Below are positions 18,651 through 28,136 of a stretch of DNA of 64,000 nt, in pieces. Every line of letters starts with the position of its first letter. Within the stretch, counting starts at the first letter, position 1. Source of the stretch: an uncultured Prochlorococcus sp. Lineage in GTDB: Bacteria; Cyanobacteriota; Cyanobacteriia; PCC-6307; Cyanobiaceae. The stretch is taken from positions 50,819 to 114,818 of the forward strand of contig NZ_CACAYO010000005.1 of assembly GCF_902536725.1 (NCBI RefSeq), in the 5' to 3' direction. A model generated the notes under the pieces. The model ran no database searches. It was given only the letters and a program-made list of their open reading frames with translations, and had not been told where the DNA came from. The position numbers and the translations under genes were made by a program.

Positions 18651-19852
18651 TTATCTTGTTCTTTTTTATCGAAGAGGGCTTTTGTTTTTAGTGCTCTCTC
18701 CGTGGCTTCTTGCATAACTTTTTGCTTATCAATAATTAATTCTCCCGCAGAGTTTTCTAGGAGTGCTGTATTGAGACCAATACGACCTTTTTCAAGGTCT
18801 ATTTCAGATATTAAAGCTTTTATCATTTCCCCTTCTCTAAAAACTTCTCTTAAAGAACGAATCGATCCATTCGTGAGTGAGGATTGATGAAGAAGTCCAC
18901 TAGCTCCACCTAAATCTATAAAAAAGCCATATGGTTTTACTGCTAAAACTTCTCCTTCAATTAATTGACCTAATTCCAGACTTGTAAGTTTAGAGACTAA
19001 TGATGCTTTCTTTTCAGAGAGAACTAATTTTCTGGATTCTGGATTCACCTCAAGAAACGCTACTTTTAGAGTTTTGCCTACAAAAGATTGATAATCTTGA
19101 CCATCTTCAAGTTGGGATCTTGGGATAAATCCTCTTAATCCATCCACATCACACGTTAGCCCACCTCTATTAAACCCATTAATTAAAACGTTAATTAATT
19201 CTCCATTTTTTGCGGAACTTGATACTTTCTCCCAACTTTGCCTGAGAATTAATGCTCGAGCGCTCACTGTTACCATTCCATCAGCATTTTGTTCTTTGAT
19301 AACCAAAACTTCCATTTCAAGGCCTATAGAAAACTTTTCTTTAAAGTTAGTGATGACACCCAAACCACATTCTTTTTTGGGCATATAACCAGGTGCTTTT
19401 CCGCCAATGTCAACATATAGTCCATCACTTTCGATGGCTATAACCTTACCTGAAATTGTTTCTCCTGTAGCCCCAATTGGCTCATTTGCATTTAAAGCTT
19501 CCAAAAAAGCACTTTCATCAAAATCGAACTCATCAACTGTTCTTTCTAATTGAACATCTGTGTTTTGCTCAGAAAAATTAAGAGGTTTTTTTAAGTCTTG
19601 TTGAGTTGAATTTTGTTGAGAAATATCAAAATCCTTGGTGTTTTCATTGTTTTCCTCAATTCTTTTTACCGAATCATTTTTAATGATTTGCGGTTTGATT
19701 GTGATATCTTCTTTTTTAATTTCTTCTTGCGAATTAGTTTGCTCATTATCTATTTTTTGGGTATCTTTCTTGCTTATGTGAAGTACCTGAAGAGGTTTTT
19801 TATTGCCCTTTGGTTGGATATTATCTTGGGCATTTTTATTACTGACTCCCAT
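18647..19852 (-). CDS. S1-domain RNA-binding protein (second ribosomal protein S1 type)
   Basis: A 401-residue protein. Residues 1-115 are polar, rich in N, Q, K and E and probably disordered. Three S1 (OB-fold) repeats follow: about 130-198 (GKVIAIESDGLYVDIGGKAPGY), 212-277 (more divergent, GFNRGGLTCDVDGLRGFIPRSQ) and 291-360 (GEVLAVKPYGFFIDLGGASGLL). Cyanobacteria often carry two S1 proteins; the long disordered N-terminus marks this as the second type (rps1b/nbp1) rather than the canonical rpsA. It probably binds mRNA leaders or aids translation. The downstream Tab2-like gene overlaps it by 4 bases. Confidence 0.82.
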   Translation of the reverse strand: MGVSNKNAQDNIQPKGNKKPLQVLHISKKDTQKIDNEQTNSQEEIKKEDITIKPQIIKNDSVKRIEENNENTKDFDISQQNSTQQDLKKPLNFSEQNTDVQLERTVDEFDFDESAFLEALNANEPIGATGETISGKVIAIESDGLYVDIGGKAPGYMPKKECGLGVITNFKEKFSIGLEMEVLVIKEQNADGMVTVSARALILRQSWEKVSSSAKNGELINVLINGFNRGGLTCDVDGLRGFIPRSQLEDGQDYQSFVGKTLKVAFLEVNPESRKLVLSEKKASLVSKLTSLELGQLIEGEVLAVKPYGFFIDLGGASGLLHQSSLTNGSIRSLREVFREGEMIKALISEIDLEKGRIGLNTALLENSAGELIIDKQKVMQEATERALKTKALFDKKEQDK

Positions 19853-19918
19853 CGTAGGTAAAATAAGAATAATTAATTATTAACATACTCTAAATGTTAG
19901 TACTCAAAATTAAAATTA

Positions 19919-20713
19919 ATGAACTTTAAACCAATACCTAATAAATTTGAATATTTAAATTGGCAAGAAATTGAGTGTGTCGCAAAAAACAAAAGATCGA
20001 CAGTGATTTGGCCATTCGGTGCCGTTGAGCAACATGGCCCTCATTTGCCTCTTGCTACAGACAGTATTTTTGTTGATGAAATTATTAGCGAAGTTTTAAA
20101 ATTATTCTCTGCCGATATTCCATTAAAAAAACTCCCAACCCAATATATTGGTTTTTCTCCAGAACATAAGGGTTTTGCCGGGACAATTTCACTTTCCTCA
20201 AATTTAATAACCTCAATGATAAAAGAAGTCGGAGGTCAATTATCTGAAATGGGTTTTAAAAGATTGATATTAATTAATGGACATGGAGGTCAAATTTCAC
20301 TATTAAATACAGCTGCAAGAGAGCTAAGAAGTATCGCGCCAGGGATGGCGGTTTTCCCTTGTTTCTTATGGAGTGGTGTGAATGGATTGAGTGAATTGTT
20401 AACAAAAACTGAGATAGAGGATGGGCTTCATGCTTCTTTAGCAGAAACAAGCTTGATGCTGGCTTTGAAACCAGAATTAGTAGGGGATGAACGCCCAAAT
20501 GAGGGTAATAAAGTAGAGATCCCTGAAGGTTGGAGTCTAGAGGGCAATGCGCCTACTGCTTGGCTTACTGAGGACTTTAGTAAATCAGGTGTTATTGGAG
20601 ACAGTAGAGGAGCAAATGAGTCTTTAGGGAAAAATTTAAAGAAATTATTGATTAATCATTGGTTCAAATTGATTATGAATCTGATGCAATCAGATTGGCC
20701 GAACAATTCCTAA
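19919..20713 (+). CDS. Creatininase-family amidohydrolase
   Basis: A 264-residue metal-dependent amidohydrolase. Metal-binding motifs of the creatininase fold are visible: the glutamate and histidine of FGAVEQHGPHLPLATD (about residues 32-47), the following aspartate, and NGHGGQ near residue 120, with a later glutamate in LAETSLM. The family includes creatinine amidohydrolase, the riboflavin/F420-pathway enzyme ArfB and the mycofactocin protease MftE. There is no creatinine pathway here, so creatinine is unlikely as substrate. It is divergent from the S1-domain gene and lies just upstream of ado, from which it is separated by a likely promoter. Confidence 0.8.
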   Translation: MNFKPIPNKFEYLNWQEIECVAKNKRSTVIWPFGAVEQHGPHLPLATDSIFVDEIISEVLKLFSADIPLKKLPTQYIGFSPEHKGFAGTISLSSNLITSMIKEVGGQLSEMGFKRLILINGHGGQISLLNTAARELRSIAPGMAVFPCFLWSGVNGLSELLTKTEIEDGLHASLAETSLMLALKPELVGDERPNEGNKVEIPEGWSLEGNAPTAWLTEDFSKSGVIGDSRGANESLGKNLKKLLINHWFKLIMNLMQSDWPNNS

Positions 20714-20779
20714 ATAAGTCTAAGTAAAAAATGTGACTTAACAATTGAAACTATTTTCATGATATTTAAATAAACTCTC

Positions 20780-20785
20780 TATAAT
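20780..20785 (+). promoter_or_regulatory. Candidate -10 box for ado
   Basis: A perfect TATAAT lies 39 bases upstream of the ado ATG at 20825. No convincing -35 box sits 16-19 bases before it, which is usual for Prochlorococcus promoters. A short leader of about 33 bases would result. Confidence 0.4.
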
Positions 20786-20824
20786 CGTGTAATATTCATG
20801 CATAATGAGCTAAAGATTACTGAC

Positions 20825-21556
20825 ATGCAAACTCTAGAATCAAATAAAAACACTACTTCCGAAGAATCTGCTGATGCCAGCTCTCTAAACTTACCTGATT
20901 TTACAACTGATTCTTATAAAGATGCGTATAGCAGAATCAATGCAATTGTTATAGAGGGGGAGCAAGAGGCTCATGATAATTACATTTCAATAGCTACATT
21001 GATACCAAATGAATTAGAAGAGTTAACAAAATTGGCGAAAATGGAACTTAAGCATAAAAGAGGTTTTACAGCGTGTGGAAGAAATTTAGGGGTTGAAGCT
21101 GATATGGTATTTGCTAAAAAATTCTTTTCTAAATTACATGGCAATTTTCAAATCGCTTTAGAGAAAGGAAATTTGACTACTTGCCTTCTAATTCAAGCTA
21201 TTTTAATTGAGGCATTTGCTATCTCCGCATATCATGTATACATAAGAGTTGCAGATCCTTTTGCCAAAAAAATCACACAGGGGGTTGTTAAAGATGAATA
21301 CCTCCACTTAAATTATGGTCAAGAGTGGCTCAAAGAGAATTTATCCACTTGTAAAGCAGAATTAATGGAAGCTAATAAGGTTAACCTTCCATTGATCAAA
21401 AAGATGTTAGATGAAGTAGCAGAAGACGCTTCAGTTCTAGCTATGGATAAAGAAGAATTAATGGAAGAATTTATGATCGCTTATCAAGATACCCTTATGG
21501 AAATAGGTCTAGATAATAGAGAAATTGCCAGAATGGCGATGGCAGCAATTGTTTGA
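20825..21556 (+). CDS. ado: Aldehyde deformylating oxygenase (alkane-forming)
   Basis: ADO turns long-chain fatty aldehydes into alkanes (pentadecane and heptadecane) and formate. I start at ATG 20825 (MQTLESNKNT), giving 243 residues, the known length of Prochlorococcus ADOs; the ATG at 20798 would add nine residues. It is a ferritin-like di-iron helical bundle with ligands visible in EGEQEAHDNY, MELKHKRGF, ILIEAFAISAYHVY and VKDEYLHLNYG. Substrate comes from the acyl-ACP reductase encoded 108 bases downstream. Cyanobacterial alkanes sit in thylakoid and cytoplasmic membranes. Identification is secure. Confidence 0.96.
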   Translation: MQTLESNKNTTSEESADASSLNLPDFTTDSYKDAYSRINAIVIEGEQEAHDNYISIATLIPNELEELTKLAKMELKHKRGFTACGRNLGVEADMVFAKKFFSKLHGNFQIALEKGNLTTCLLIQAILIEAFAISAYHVYIRVADPFAKKITQGVVKDEYLHLNYGQEWLKENLSTCKAELMEANKVNLPLIKKMLDEVAEDASVLAMDKEELMEEFMIAYQDTLMEIGLDNREIARMAMAAIV

Positions 21557-21664
21557 TTTTATTTCAAATTAATTAACCTTTTTAATAATTAATCATTCCT
21601 ATTTAAGTACTAACCTCTGTGCTATTGTTCATAACATCGTATAGAAAACATTAATAAATTTTAA

Positions 21665-22705
21665 ATGTTTGGGTTAATAGGCCACTCAACCAGTTTTGAA
21701 GATGCAAAAAGAAAAGCTTCGATGCTAGGCTTTGATCATATTGCTGATGGAGACTTGGATGTTTGGTGTACAGCCCCTCCTCAGTTGGTTGAAAATGTAG
21801 AAGTTAAGAGTGCTACTGGAATATCTATCGAAGGTTCTTATATAGATTCGTGCTTTGTTCCTGAAATGCTTTCTAGGTTTAAAACGGCAAGAAGAAAAGT
21901 ATTAAATGCTATGGAACTAGCTCAGAAAAAAGGAATTAATATTACAGCTTTAGGGGGATTTACTTCTATTATTTTTGAGAATTTTAATCTTCTTCAGCAT
22001 AAACAAATCAGAAATACTTCATTAGAATGGGAAAGATTTACTACTGGCAATACTCATACTGCCTGGGTAATTTGTAAACAACTAGAAATAAATGCACCTC
22101 GAATTGGGATAGACCTTAAAAAAGCTACTGTTGCTGTAATTGGTGCTACAGGGGACATAGGCAGTGCTGTTTGTAGATGGCTTATAAATAAAACTGGCAT
22201 TTCTGAACTTCTTATGGTCGCAAGACAACAAGAACCACTAGCTTTATTACAAAAAGAATTAGATGGTGGCACTATAACAACTTTAGATGAGGCATTACCT
22301 CAAGCAGATATTGTTGTATGGGTTGCAAGTATGCCCAAAACTATTGAGATTGACACTGATAACTTAAAAAAACCATGTTTAATGATTGATGGTGGATACC
22401 CCAAAAATCTTGATGAGAAATTTCAGGGCGAAAATATTCATGTTTTAAAAGGGGGTATCGTAGAGTTTTTCAACGATATTGGTTGGAAAATGATGGAACT
22501 TGCAGAAATGCAAAACCCTCAGAGAGAGATGTTTGCTTGCTTTGCAGAAGCTATGATTTTAGAATTTGAGAAGTGTCATACCAACTTTAGTTGGGGAAGA
22601 AACAACATTTCTCTTGAAAAGATGGAATTTATTGGAGCAGCTTCTTTAAAACATGGCTTTTCTGCGATTGGACTTGATAAACACCCTAAAGTATTAACTG
22701 TCTAA
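21665..22705 (+). CDS. aar: Long-chain acyl-ACP reductase
   Basis: AAR reduces fatty acyl-ACP to the aldehyde used by ADO, with NADPH. The 346-residue protein starts [18 protein letters not shown], as in other cyanobacterial AARs. A Rossmann nucleotide-binding loop [18 protein letters not shown] is near residue 160, and the active-site cysteine that forms the thioester is in [11 protein letters not shown] near residue 295. It ends 3 bases before accA, so acetyl-CoA carboxylase and the reductase are probably co-transcribed, tying alkane synthesis to fatty-acid synthesis. Confidence 0.96.
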   Translation: MFGLIGHSTSFEDAKRKASMLGFDHIADGDLDVWCTAPPQLVENVEVKSATGISIEGSYIDSCFVPEMLSRFKTARRKVLNAMELAQKKGINITALGGFTSIIFENFNLLQHKQIRNTSLEWERFTTGNTHTAWVICKQLEINAPRIGIDLKKATVAVIGATGDIGSAVCRWLINKTGISELLMVARQQEPLALLQKELDGGTITTLDEALPQADIVVWVASMPKTIEIDTDNLKKPCLMIDGGYPKNLDEKFQGENIHVLKGGIVEFFNDIGWKMMELAEMQNPQREMFACFAEAMILEFEKCHTNFSWGRNNISLEKMEFIGAASLKHGFSAIGLDKHPKVLTV

Positions 22706-22708
22706 ATT

Positions 22709-23716
22709 ATGGCTAAACGCTACCTCCTTGACTTTGAAAAGCCTCTTGTTGAACTTGAGAAGCAGATAGAGCAAATTAAAGAATTAGCTCGAGATTCAGA
22801 GGTAGATGTTAGTCAACAGCTTTTGCAGCTTGAAACCTTAGCTGCTAGGAGAAGAGAAGAAATATTTAAATCTCTCACCCCTGCTCAAAAGATTCAGGTA
22901 GCTAGACATCCTCAAAGACCAAGTACTTTGGACTTTGTTCAAATGTTTTGTGATGACTGGATCGAATTACATGGAGATAGAAATGGTGGCGATGATATGG
23001 CCCTAATTGGGGGGATAGGTTCGATTAATAATAGGCCAGTCTTGATGTTAGGGCATCAGAAAGGAAGGGACACAAAAGAAAATGTAGTAAGAAACTTTGG
23101 GATGGCAAAACCAGGAGGTTACAGAAAAGCTCTTAGATTAATGCAGCATGCAAATAGATTCTCTTTGCCAATTCTTACATTTATTGATACTCCTGGAGCT
23201 TATGCAGGTTTAAAAGCTGAAGAACAAGGTCAAGGGGAAGCGATTGCAAGAAACCTCAGAGAGATGTTTGGATTGAAAGTCCCAATTGTGGCTACTGTCA
23301 TTGGAGAGGGAGGTTCAGGAGGTGCACTTGGAATAGGTGTTGCCGATAGGTTACTAATGTTTGAACATAGTGTTTATACAGTTGCTAGTCCAGAAGCATG
23401 TGCATCAATTTTGTGGAGAGATGCTGCGAAGGCACCAGAGGCTGCATCAGCACTTAAAATTACAGGTAAGGATTTACTTAAATTGGGGATAATTGATGAG
23501 GTATTACCAGAACCTTCTGGTGGCAATAATTGGGCTCCTTTAGATGCTGGCAATACATTAAAAGAGGCTATTGAAAAGCACCTTAACGCTTTACTGCAAA
23601 TGCCTGAAGACGAATTAATTGAGGAAAGATACAAAAAATTTAGGGTTTTAGGTAAATTTATCGAAGCAAATAATATTGAAGAGATTTATAGTGAAATCCC
23701 CCAAAAAACTGAATAA
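22709..23716 (+). CDS. accA: Acetyl-CoA carboxylase carboxyltransferase subunit alpha
   Basis: AccA with AccD moves the carboxyl group from biotin to acetyl-CoA, the first committed step of fatty-acid synthesis. The 335-residue protein has the family start [19 protein letters not shown], the [13 protein letters not shown] region, and the crotonase-fold oxyanion-hole segments [18 protein letters not shown] and [20 protein letters not shown]. Length is normal. The ATG follows the aar stop by 3 bases, and the end overlaps the SDR gene if that begins at GTG 23691. Confidence 0.97.
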   Translation: MAKRYLLDFEKPLVELEKQIEQIKELARDSEVDVSQQLLQLETLAARRREEIFKSLTPAQKIQVARHPQRPSTLDFVQMFCDDWIELHGDRNGGDDMALIGGIGSINNRPVLMLGHQKGRDTKENVVRNFGMAKPGGYRKALRLMQHANRFSLPILTFIDTPGAYAGLKAEEQGQGEAIARNLREMFGLKVPIVATVIGEGGSGGALGIGVADRLLMFEHSVYTVASPEACASILWRDAAKAPEAASALKITGKDLLKLGIIDEVLPEPSGGNNWAPLDAGNTLKEAIEKHLNALLQMPEDELIEERYKKFRVLGKFIEANNIEEIYSEIPQKTE

Positions 23717-24425
23717 ATTGAAACTAGCTTTTATAACCGGTGCTACTAAAGGTATTGGCAGATCTACTGCAATTACTTTTGCTAATGCTGGCTGGGATTT
23801 AATTTTACTCTCCAGGAATATGGATTTAATGGAGAAACTTAAGAGTGAACTTTTGACTACCAAATCAAAAATTAACCTAGTTAAATGTGATTTATCTAAT
23901 CCTCTAGAAATAGAGCATTGTGTTAAAGAAGCAATTGAGAAGTATGGGTGCCCTTCAGTTTTGATAAATAATGCCGGTTGCGCATTTAATGGGCCCTTAG
24001 TTGAAATGGACTTGGGCCAATGGGAACAAATTTTGCAAATAAACCTCACAAGTGTTTTCCAAATTTGTAGCTCAATTGTTCCTCAAATGAGAAAAAATGG
24101 TGGATTAGTCATTAACGTTAGCAGCCATGCTTCTTATAATGCATTCCCCCAATGGGGAGCATATTGTATTTCAAAGTCTGCACTAGCAATGTTTACTAAA
24201 TGCTTGAGGGAAGAAGAAAGATCTAATTCAATCAGAGCCTGCACGATAACTTTAGGTTCAGTAGATACACCCCTTTGGGATTCAGAATCTATTAATGCTG
24301 ATTTTGATAGAAATTCTATGCTCTCTTCAAGTGAAGTATCGGAAACTATTCTATATATGGCTCAAAAACCTGAATCACAAATGATTGAAGACTTAACTTT
24401 GATGCCTTCTGGAGGGGCTTTTTAA
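23691..24425 (+). CDS. Short-chain dehydrogenase/reductase
   Basis: A classical SDR of about 244 residues. It has the NAD(P)-binding motif [10 protein letters not shown], the NNAG box ([10 protein letters not shown]), the catalytic serine in NVSSHAS and the YxxxK pair in YCISKSALA. The start is uncertain: GTG 23691 has a GAAGAG-like site before it and overlaps accA by 26 bases, while TTG 23718 begins just after the accA stop and gives the compact N-terminus KLAFITG. Substrate unknown. Being downstream of aar-accA hints at a fatty-acid or ketone substrate, but it could be any alcohol or sugar. Confidence 0.85.
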   Translation: MKSPKKLNKLKLAFITGATKGIGRSTAITFANAGWDLILLSRNMDLMEKLKSELLTTKSKINLVKCDLSNPLEIEHCVKEAIEKYGCPSVLINNAGCAFNGPLVEMDLGQWEQILQINLTSVFQICSSIVPQMRKNGGLVINVSSHASYNAFPQWGAYCISKSALAMFTKCLREEERSNSIRACTITLGSVDTPLWDSESINADFDRNSMLSSSEVSETILYMAQKPESQMIEDLTLMPSGGAF

Positions 24426-24567
24426 GTTTTTAAATTTATTCAGAAGTGATTTTCCAATCTTTTCGTCTCTCTAATGAACATTAGTATGTGATATAGTGTA
24501 TAGGCAAAATAGCACTTGAAAATATAAAGTAATTAAGTTTGCAGATTATTTCTCTGATAACAATTCT

Positions 24568-25314
24568 ATGACTTCTACATTACCCAACGATAATATTAAG
24601 AAGACTTTTGGTGAGCAAATTAGCAATAAACTTATTTCTGAAATAATAAGAGATAGGATAAAGTTAAATAAGAAAAGATTTCATGCTAATGATAATATTT
24701 CAGATTTTATAAATCCAGGTGAACTAGAAATTCTTCAAAGAGAAGTAGCGGAGAAAGTAAAAGATTTACTTAAATCATTAGTTATTGATATTGATAACGA
24801 CCATAACTCCCAGGAGACTGCTCAGAGGGTTGCAAAAATGTATTTGCAAGAAGTATTTAAAGGTAGATATCATAAAAGACCAAATGTTACCGATTTTCCT
24901 AATGCAAAGAAATTAGATGAAATATATACTCTTGGGCCCATAAGTGTTCGTTCAGCTTGCTCTCATCATATGGTCCCAATTATTGGTGATTGCTGGATTG
25001 GAATTAAGCCTGGAAATAAGGTAATAGGAATCTCTAAGTTTGCAAGAGTAGCTGATTGGGTCTTTTCAAGACCACATATTCAGGAGGAAGCTGTAATGAT
25101 TCTTGCAGATGAAATAGAGAAATTATGCGAACCAAAAGGTCTTGCAATTTTAGTTAAAGCTAAGCACTATTGTATGTGTTGGAGAGGGGTTAAAGAGCCT
25201 AATACTAGTATGATAAATTCTATAGTAAGAGGAGATTTCAGACATGATACTAGCCTCAAACAGGAATTCTTTGAGTTAGTTAAACAGCAGCCTAATGGAA
25301 TGTCTTGTTATTGA
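24568..25314 (+). CDS. folE: GTP cyclohydrolase I
   Basis: FolE converts GTP to dihydroneopterin triphosphate, the entry to folate and other pterins. The 248-residue protein has a polar N-terminal extension of about 60 residues before the catalytic domain. Zinc and catalytic residues are present: SACSHHMVPIIG supplies the cysteine and two histidines, and KHYCMCWRG supplies the third histidine and the second cysteine. The residue after the first zinc cysteine is serine, where bacterial enzymes usually have glutamate, and the segment RPHIQEEAV differs from the common RLQVQERL, so this is a divergent cyanobacterial form. It may also feed the pterin used by the QueD-like protein at 60.5 kb. Confidence 0.9.
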   Translation: MTSTLPNDNIKKTFGEQISNKLISEIIRDRIKLNKKRFHANDNISDFINPGELEILQREVAEKVKDLLKSLVIDIDNDHNSQETAQRVAKMYLQEVFKGRYHKRPNVTDFPNAKKLDEIYTLGPISVRSACSHHMVPIIGDCWIGIKPGNKVIGISKFARVADWVFSRPHIQEEAVMILADEIEKLCEPKGLAILVKAKHYCMCWRGVKEPNTSMINSIVRGDFRHDTSLKQEFFELVKQQPNGMSCY

Positions 25315-25349
25315 ACTTATTGAACATAAATTCCTTTAGTAAGAAGCTT

Positions 25350-26003
25350 TTAATTTTTGATTTTATATATAAGTTCTTTTGTAGCTTCAATATTTTTTTT
25401 ACCAGGGTAAATTTCAATACTACTAGAAATATCTAATCCATCAGGTCTTATATCACTTAAAATTTCATCAATCCATTTAATTGATATCCCACCTGCTAAC
25501 CACCAAGGTTTGCTAAATTGTAAATTCTTTAGATAATTAGATTTGATTTTTTTCCCTGAACCTCCATAAGTTTTTTCATTCCAAGAATCAAGTAGTATCG
25601 CATCAACGAAATCTTCAAAAGGTTTAATTTTATCTATGTCCTTTTCGGTTTTTATCCTGAAAGCCTTCCATAGTCCAATATTGGGAATTTTTTCCCTTAT
25701 TTTTTTGCAGTAATCAATATCTTCATCTCCATGTAATTGAATGATAGTTTCACTTGGGTTTCCTAAGAAATTTTTAATAATTAAGTCTATTGGACAATTT
25801 TGTACAACTGATACCCTCTCGATTTTTGGATAAACCTTTTCTAAGGTTTTAAAAATTTTTTTCTTAATTTCGGCTGATACATATCTTGGTGACTCTTCCA
25901 CTGAAATAATGCCGATAGCATGCGCTCCTAATTTTGAGACCTGAAGAGCTTGTTCTTCTGACGTCAGGCCACAAATTTTAATCAAAGTATTAGTCTTGGG
26001 CAT
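25350..26003 (-). CDS. trpF: Phosphoribosylanthranilate isomerase
   Basis: TrpF catalyses the third step of tryptophan synthesis by an Amadori rearrangement. The 217-residue TIM barrel has LIKICGLTSEEQA at the start, with the catalytic cysteine in ICGL, IQLHGDEDIDYC in the middle, the catalytic aspartate in AILLDSWNEKTYGGSGK, and the phosphate-binding WLAGGIS and DGLDISSSIE at the end. Length is normal. It converges on folE and is divergent from the site-2 protease gene. Tryptophan genes are scattered here, as trpA lies at 56 kb. Confidence 0.95.
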   Translation of the reverse strand: MPKTNTLIKICGLTSEEQALQVSKLGAHAIGIISVEESPRYVSAEIKKKIFKTLEKVYPKIERVSVVQNCPIDLIIKNFLGNPSETIIQLHGDEDIDYCKKIREKIPNIGLWKAFRIKTEKDIDKIKPFEDFVDAILLDSWNEKTYGGSGKKIKSNYLKNLQFSKPWWLAGGISIKWIDEILSDIRPDGLDISSSIEIYPGKKNIEATKELIYKIKN

Positions 26004-26058
26004 ATAATTATCCTGTATGTAAAATTGATATTATTGCTCAATATAGCGGAGATTATTT

Positions 26059-27282
26059 TTGAGAAGTTGGCAAGTTTTTAAAATATGGGGAATTCCCTTT
26101 AAAATTCACCCTTATTGGTTCGCTATTCTTTTTTTATTCTCTTGGAGCATAAGTAATCAGGTTAATTTAACCTCAGGTAATATTTATAATACTAAAGAAG
26201 CTTGGATTATAGGATTTTTAACTTCTTTTTTCTTTTTATCTTCAATTATTTTTCATGAGATTTTTCATACTTTTGTTTCTCTAAAGCAGGGTGTAAAAAT
26301 AAGAAAAATTACTTTTTATTTTCTTGGAGCAATTTTACAAATAGATAAGTATTGTCAAACTGCTTTAGGCAATATAAAAATTGCAGTTGTTAGGCCTCTT
26401 TTATGTTTCGCTACAGCAATTATCCTTCTTATGATCAGTAATTACACTGCATCTCAAGAACAAATAGCTATTAATGTACTTTTTAGAGTAGGTATATTTA
26501 ATTTGTTCTTAGGATTCTTAAATTTGATTCCAATTGGTTCTTTAGATGGAGGAAATTTATTAAAAAGTATTATTTGGCATTTTTCAGGAAGTAAAAACAA
26601 AGGAAGAAATTTCCTCAATAAAGTAAGTTTATTCTTATCTTTTTTTGTTCTATTTTTTGGGATAGTTTGTTTATTTAGATTTAACTTTTACTTTGGCTTT
26701 ACTCTTTCTTTTTTGGGCTTATTTGGAGTTAATTCTTCAAAATCTGAAAGTCAATTTTTTAAAATTGAAAATATTCTTAAATTCAGTGAAGTTTCAGAGC
26801 TTAAATTCAAACCTTTGAGGAAAATTGAATACGATTCAAATTTCTCGGAATTTAATACACTTATAAAAAATAAAAAGGATGCATCAGATAAATATTTTTT
26901 TGTTACGAATAATGGTAGATGGACCGGTTTTGTTGATGAGAATATTTTAAAAACTGTTTCTTTAAAAAAATGGGAACGGAACTTTGTTGGAGATTTTAAG
27001 AAACCAATCGATAGTTTTGAAAGCGTATCTTATAACGATAAATTATGGAAAGCTATAGAAAGACTTGAAAAAACAAGTGAAGGTTTTTTGTTGGTTCTCA
27101 ATGCTGCAGATATACCTTTGGGGATAATTGATAGGTCAAAAATTGGAAACTTTGTACTGAATAAATTAGGTTTTAATTTGCCTTCAGAGATTGTTAACAA
27201 ATTAAACTTTAAAAATCATTATCCCTTAGGAATTGAATTGCCAAGAATAATTAATTCGATGAAGCAGAAAGGAGATCTTTAA
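26059..27282 (+). CDS. Site-2 protease-family membrane metalloprotease
   Basis: A 407-residue M50-type protease from TTG 26059. The start RSWQVFKIWGIPFKIHPYW is typical of SpoIVFB-like members. The zinc motif HEIFH is at residues 66-70 in a membrane helix, and the third ligand is in IPIGSLDGGNLLK near residue 163. About five hydrophobic segments are followed by a soluble C-terminal domain (about 240-400) that resembles a pair of degenerate CBS repeats, as in many members of this subgroup. Such proteases cut membrane-anchored regulators; the substrate is not evident. It converges on the frameshifted lipoate-ligase-like gene. Confidence 0.85.
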   Translation: MRSWQVFKIWGIPFKIHPYWFAILFLFSWSISNQVNLTSGNIYNTKEAWIIGFLTSFFFLSSIIFHEIFHTFVSLKQGVKIRKITFYFLGAILQIDKYCQTALGNIKIAVVRPLLCFATAIILLMISNYTASQEQIAINVLFRVGIFNLFLGFLNLIPIGSLDGGNLLKSIIWHFSGSKNKGRNFLNKVSLFLSFFVLFFGIVCLFRFNFYFGFTLSFLGLFGVNSSKSESQFFKIENILKFSEVSELKFKPLRKIEYDSNFSEFNTLIKNKKDASDKYFFVTNNGRWTGFVDENILKTVSLKKWERNFVGDFKKPIDSFESVSYNDKLWKAIERLEKTSEGFLLVLNAADIPLGIIDRSKIGNFVLNKLGFNLPSEIVNKLNFKNHYPLGIELPRIINSMKQKGDL

Positions 27283-27304
27283 TAATTCTTGTCATTAAAA
27301 TTTT

Positions 27305-28035
27305 CTATTTTTTATTATCTATGGCAATATTTTTGAAATTTATATTTGATTTATTTTCTAGGAACGAATTTCTCAAATGTTGAACTATTTCATCATTTGT
27401 AAGTTTTAAATTTACTTTTGGTGGGGCTTCTTCTTTGAATAATTTGAACCACAAATCTCTTGAAGGGTTTGTTTGAATCTCTCCATGTTGAAGGAATGCT
27501 CCTTTTTTACGAAGTTGGGCACTACCTATTCTCTTAAACCCATCCTGATCAACTAAATCAGAAATTAATGAAGTCCCAAAACAATTTGTTTTAATGCTTG
27601 ATTTTCGTGAATTACCATATCGTAAGTTTAGACCTAATTCTCTGAAACTTTTAATTAGCCAATTATTAACCATTTCATAACTTAAGACTTTATAGTAAGT
27701 TTTTTTGAATGTTAATGCATATGTTATGCCTCCCGAATGCAGGACAGCCCCCCCCCCCCAGAGGGACGTCTAACAATATTAATTTCCCCATTTGATAATA
27801 AATTTTTCCAATGAAGAGGAATTTCCTTTTGGTGATAGCCAATTGAAAGCCAATCTCCAGTCCAATAGTAGAACCTCAATGTTAGAATTATTTCAGGATT
27901 TGAAATTGTCTGATCTAAAGAATTTAAATCTAATGCCATTTGATCAAATCCAGGTAAATTATTTGTCGAAAAAATTAAAGCCTGATTTTCAATTCCCAAA
28001 ATTAACTTTGTAGGTTTATTTATGATAATTTTCAA
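27305..28035 (-). pseudogene. Lipoate/biotin ligase-like gene interrupted at a 12-base homopolymer
   Basis: Two reading frames together make one lipoate-protein ligase A/octanoyltransferase-like protein. The N-terminal part starts at TTG 28035 and includes FDQMALDL and TGDWLSIGYHQ, ending in VRRPSGGGG. The C-terminal part, open from the break to 27305, begins AVLHSGGITYAL and continues through RIGSAQLRKKGAFLQHGEI. The join falls in the substrate-binding glycine motif, at a run of 12 C (27748-27759; G on the coding strand). A run of 10 or 13 would restore one frame of 242 or 243 residues; 10 gives the canonical RRPSGGGAVLH. Apart from this one slip both halves are intact, so phase variation, slippage or a sequencing error are as likely as true decay. 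Confidence 0.8.
27748..27759 (-). repeat. Homopolymer of 12 C (G on the coding strand) in the lipoate-ligase-like gene
   Basis: Twelve consecutive C on the forward strand. Such a run is highly unusual in this A/T-rich sequence and is the longest G/C homopolymer I saw in the window. It encodes the GGG of the ligase catalytic motif and sets the reading frame of the second half of the gene. Confidence 0.95.
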
Positions 28036-28136
28036 TAAATTTTTTCTTTCAATTTGTTAATTACGTAACATCATTTTGTAATAGTGTTTCAAATCTTCTC
28101 TTTTCGGTGGAGAATATAGAAAATAATTTTTTTTCC

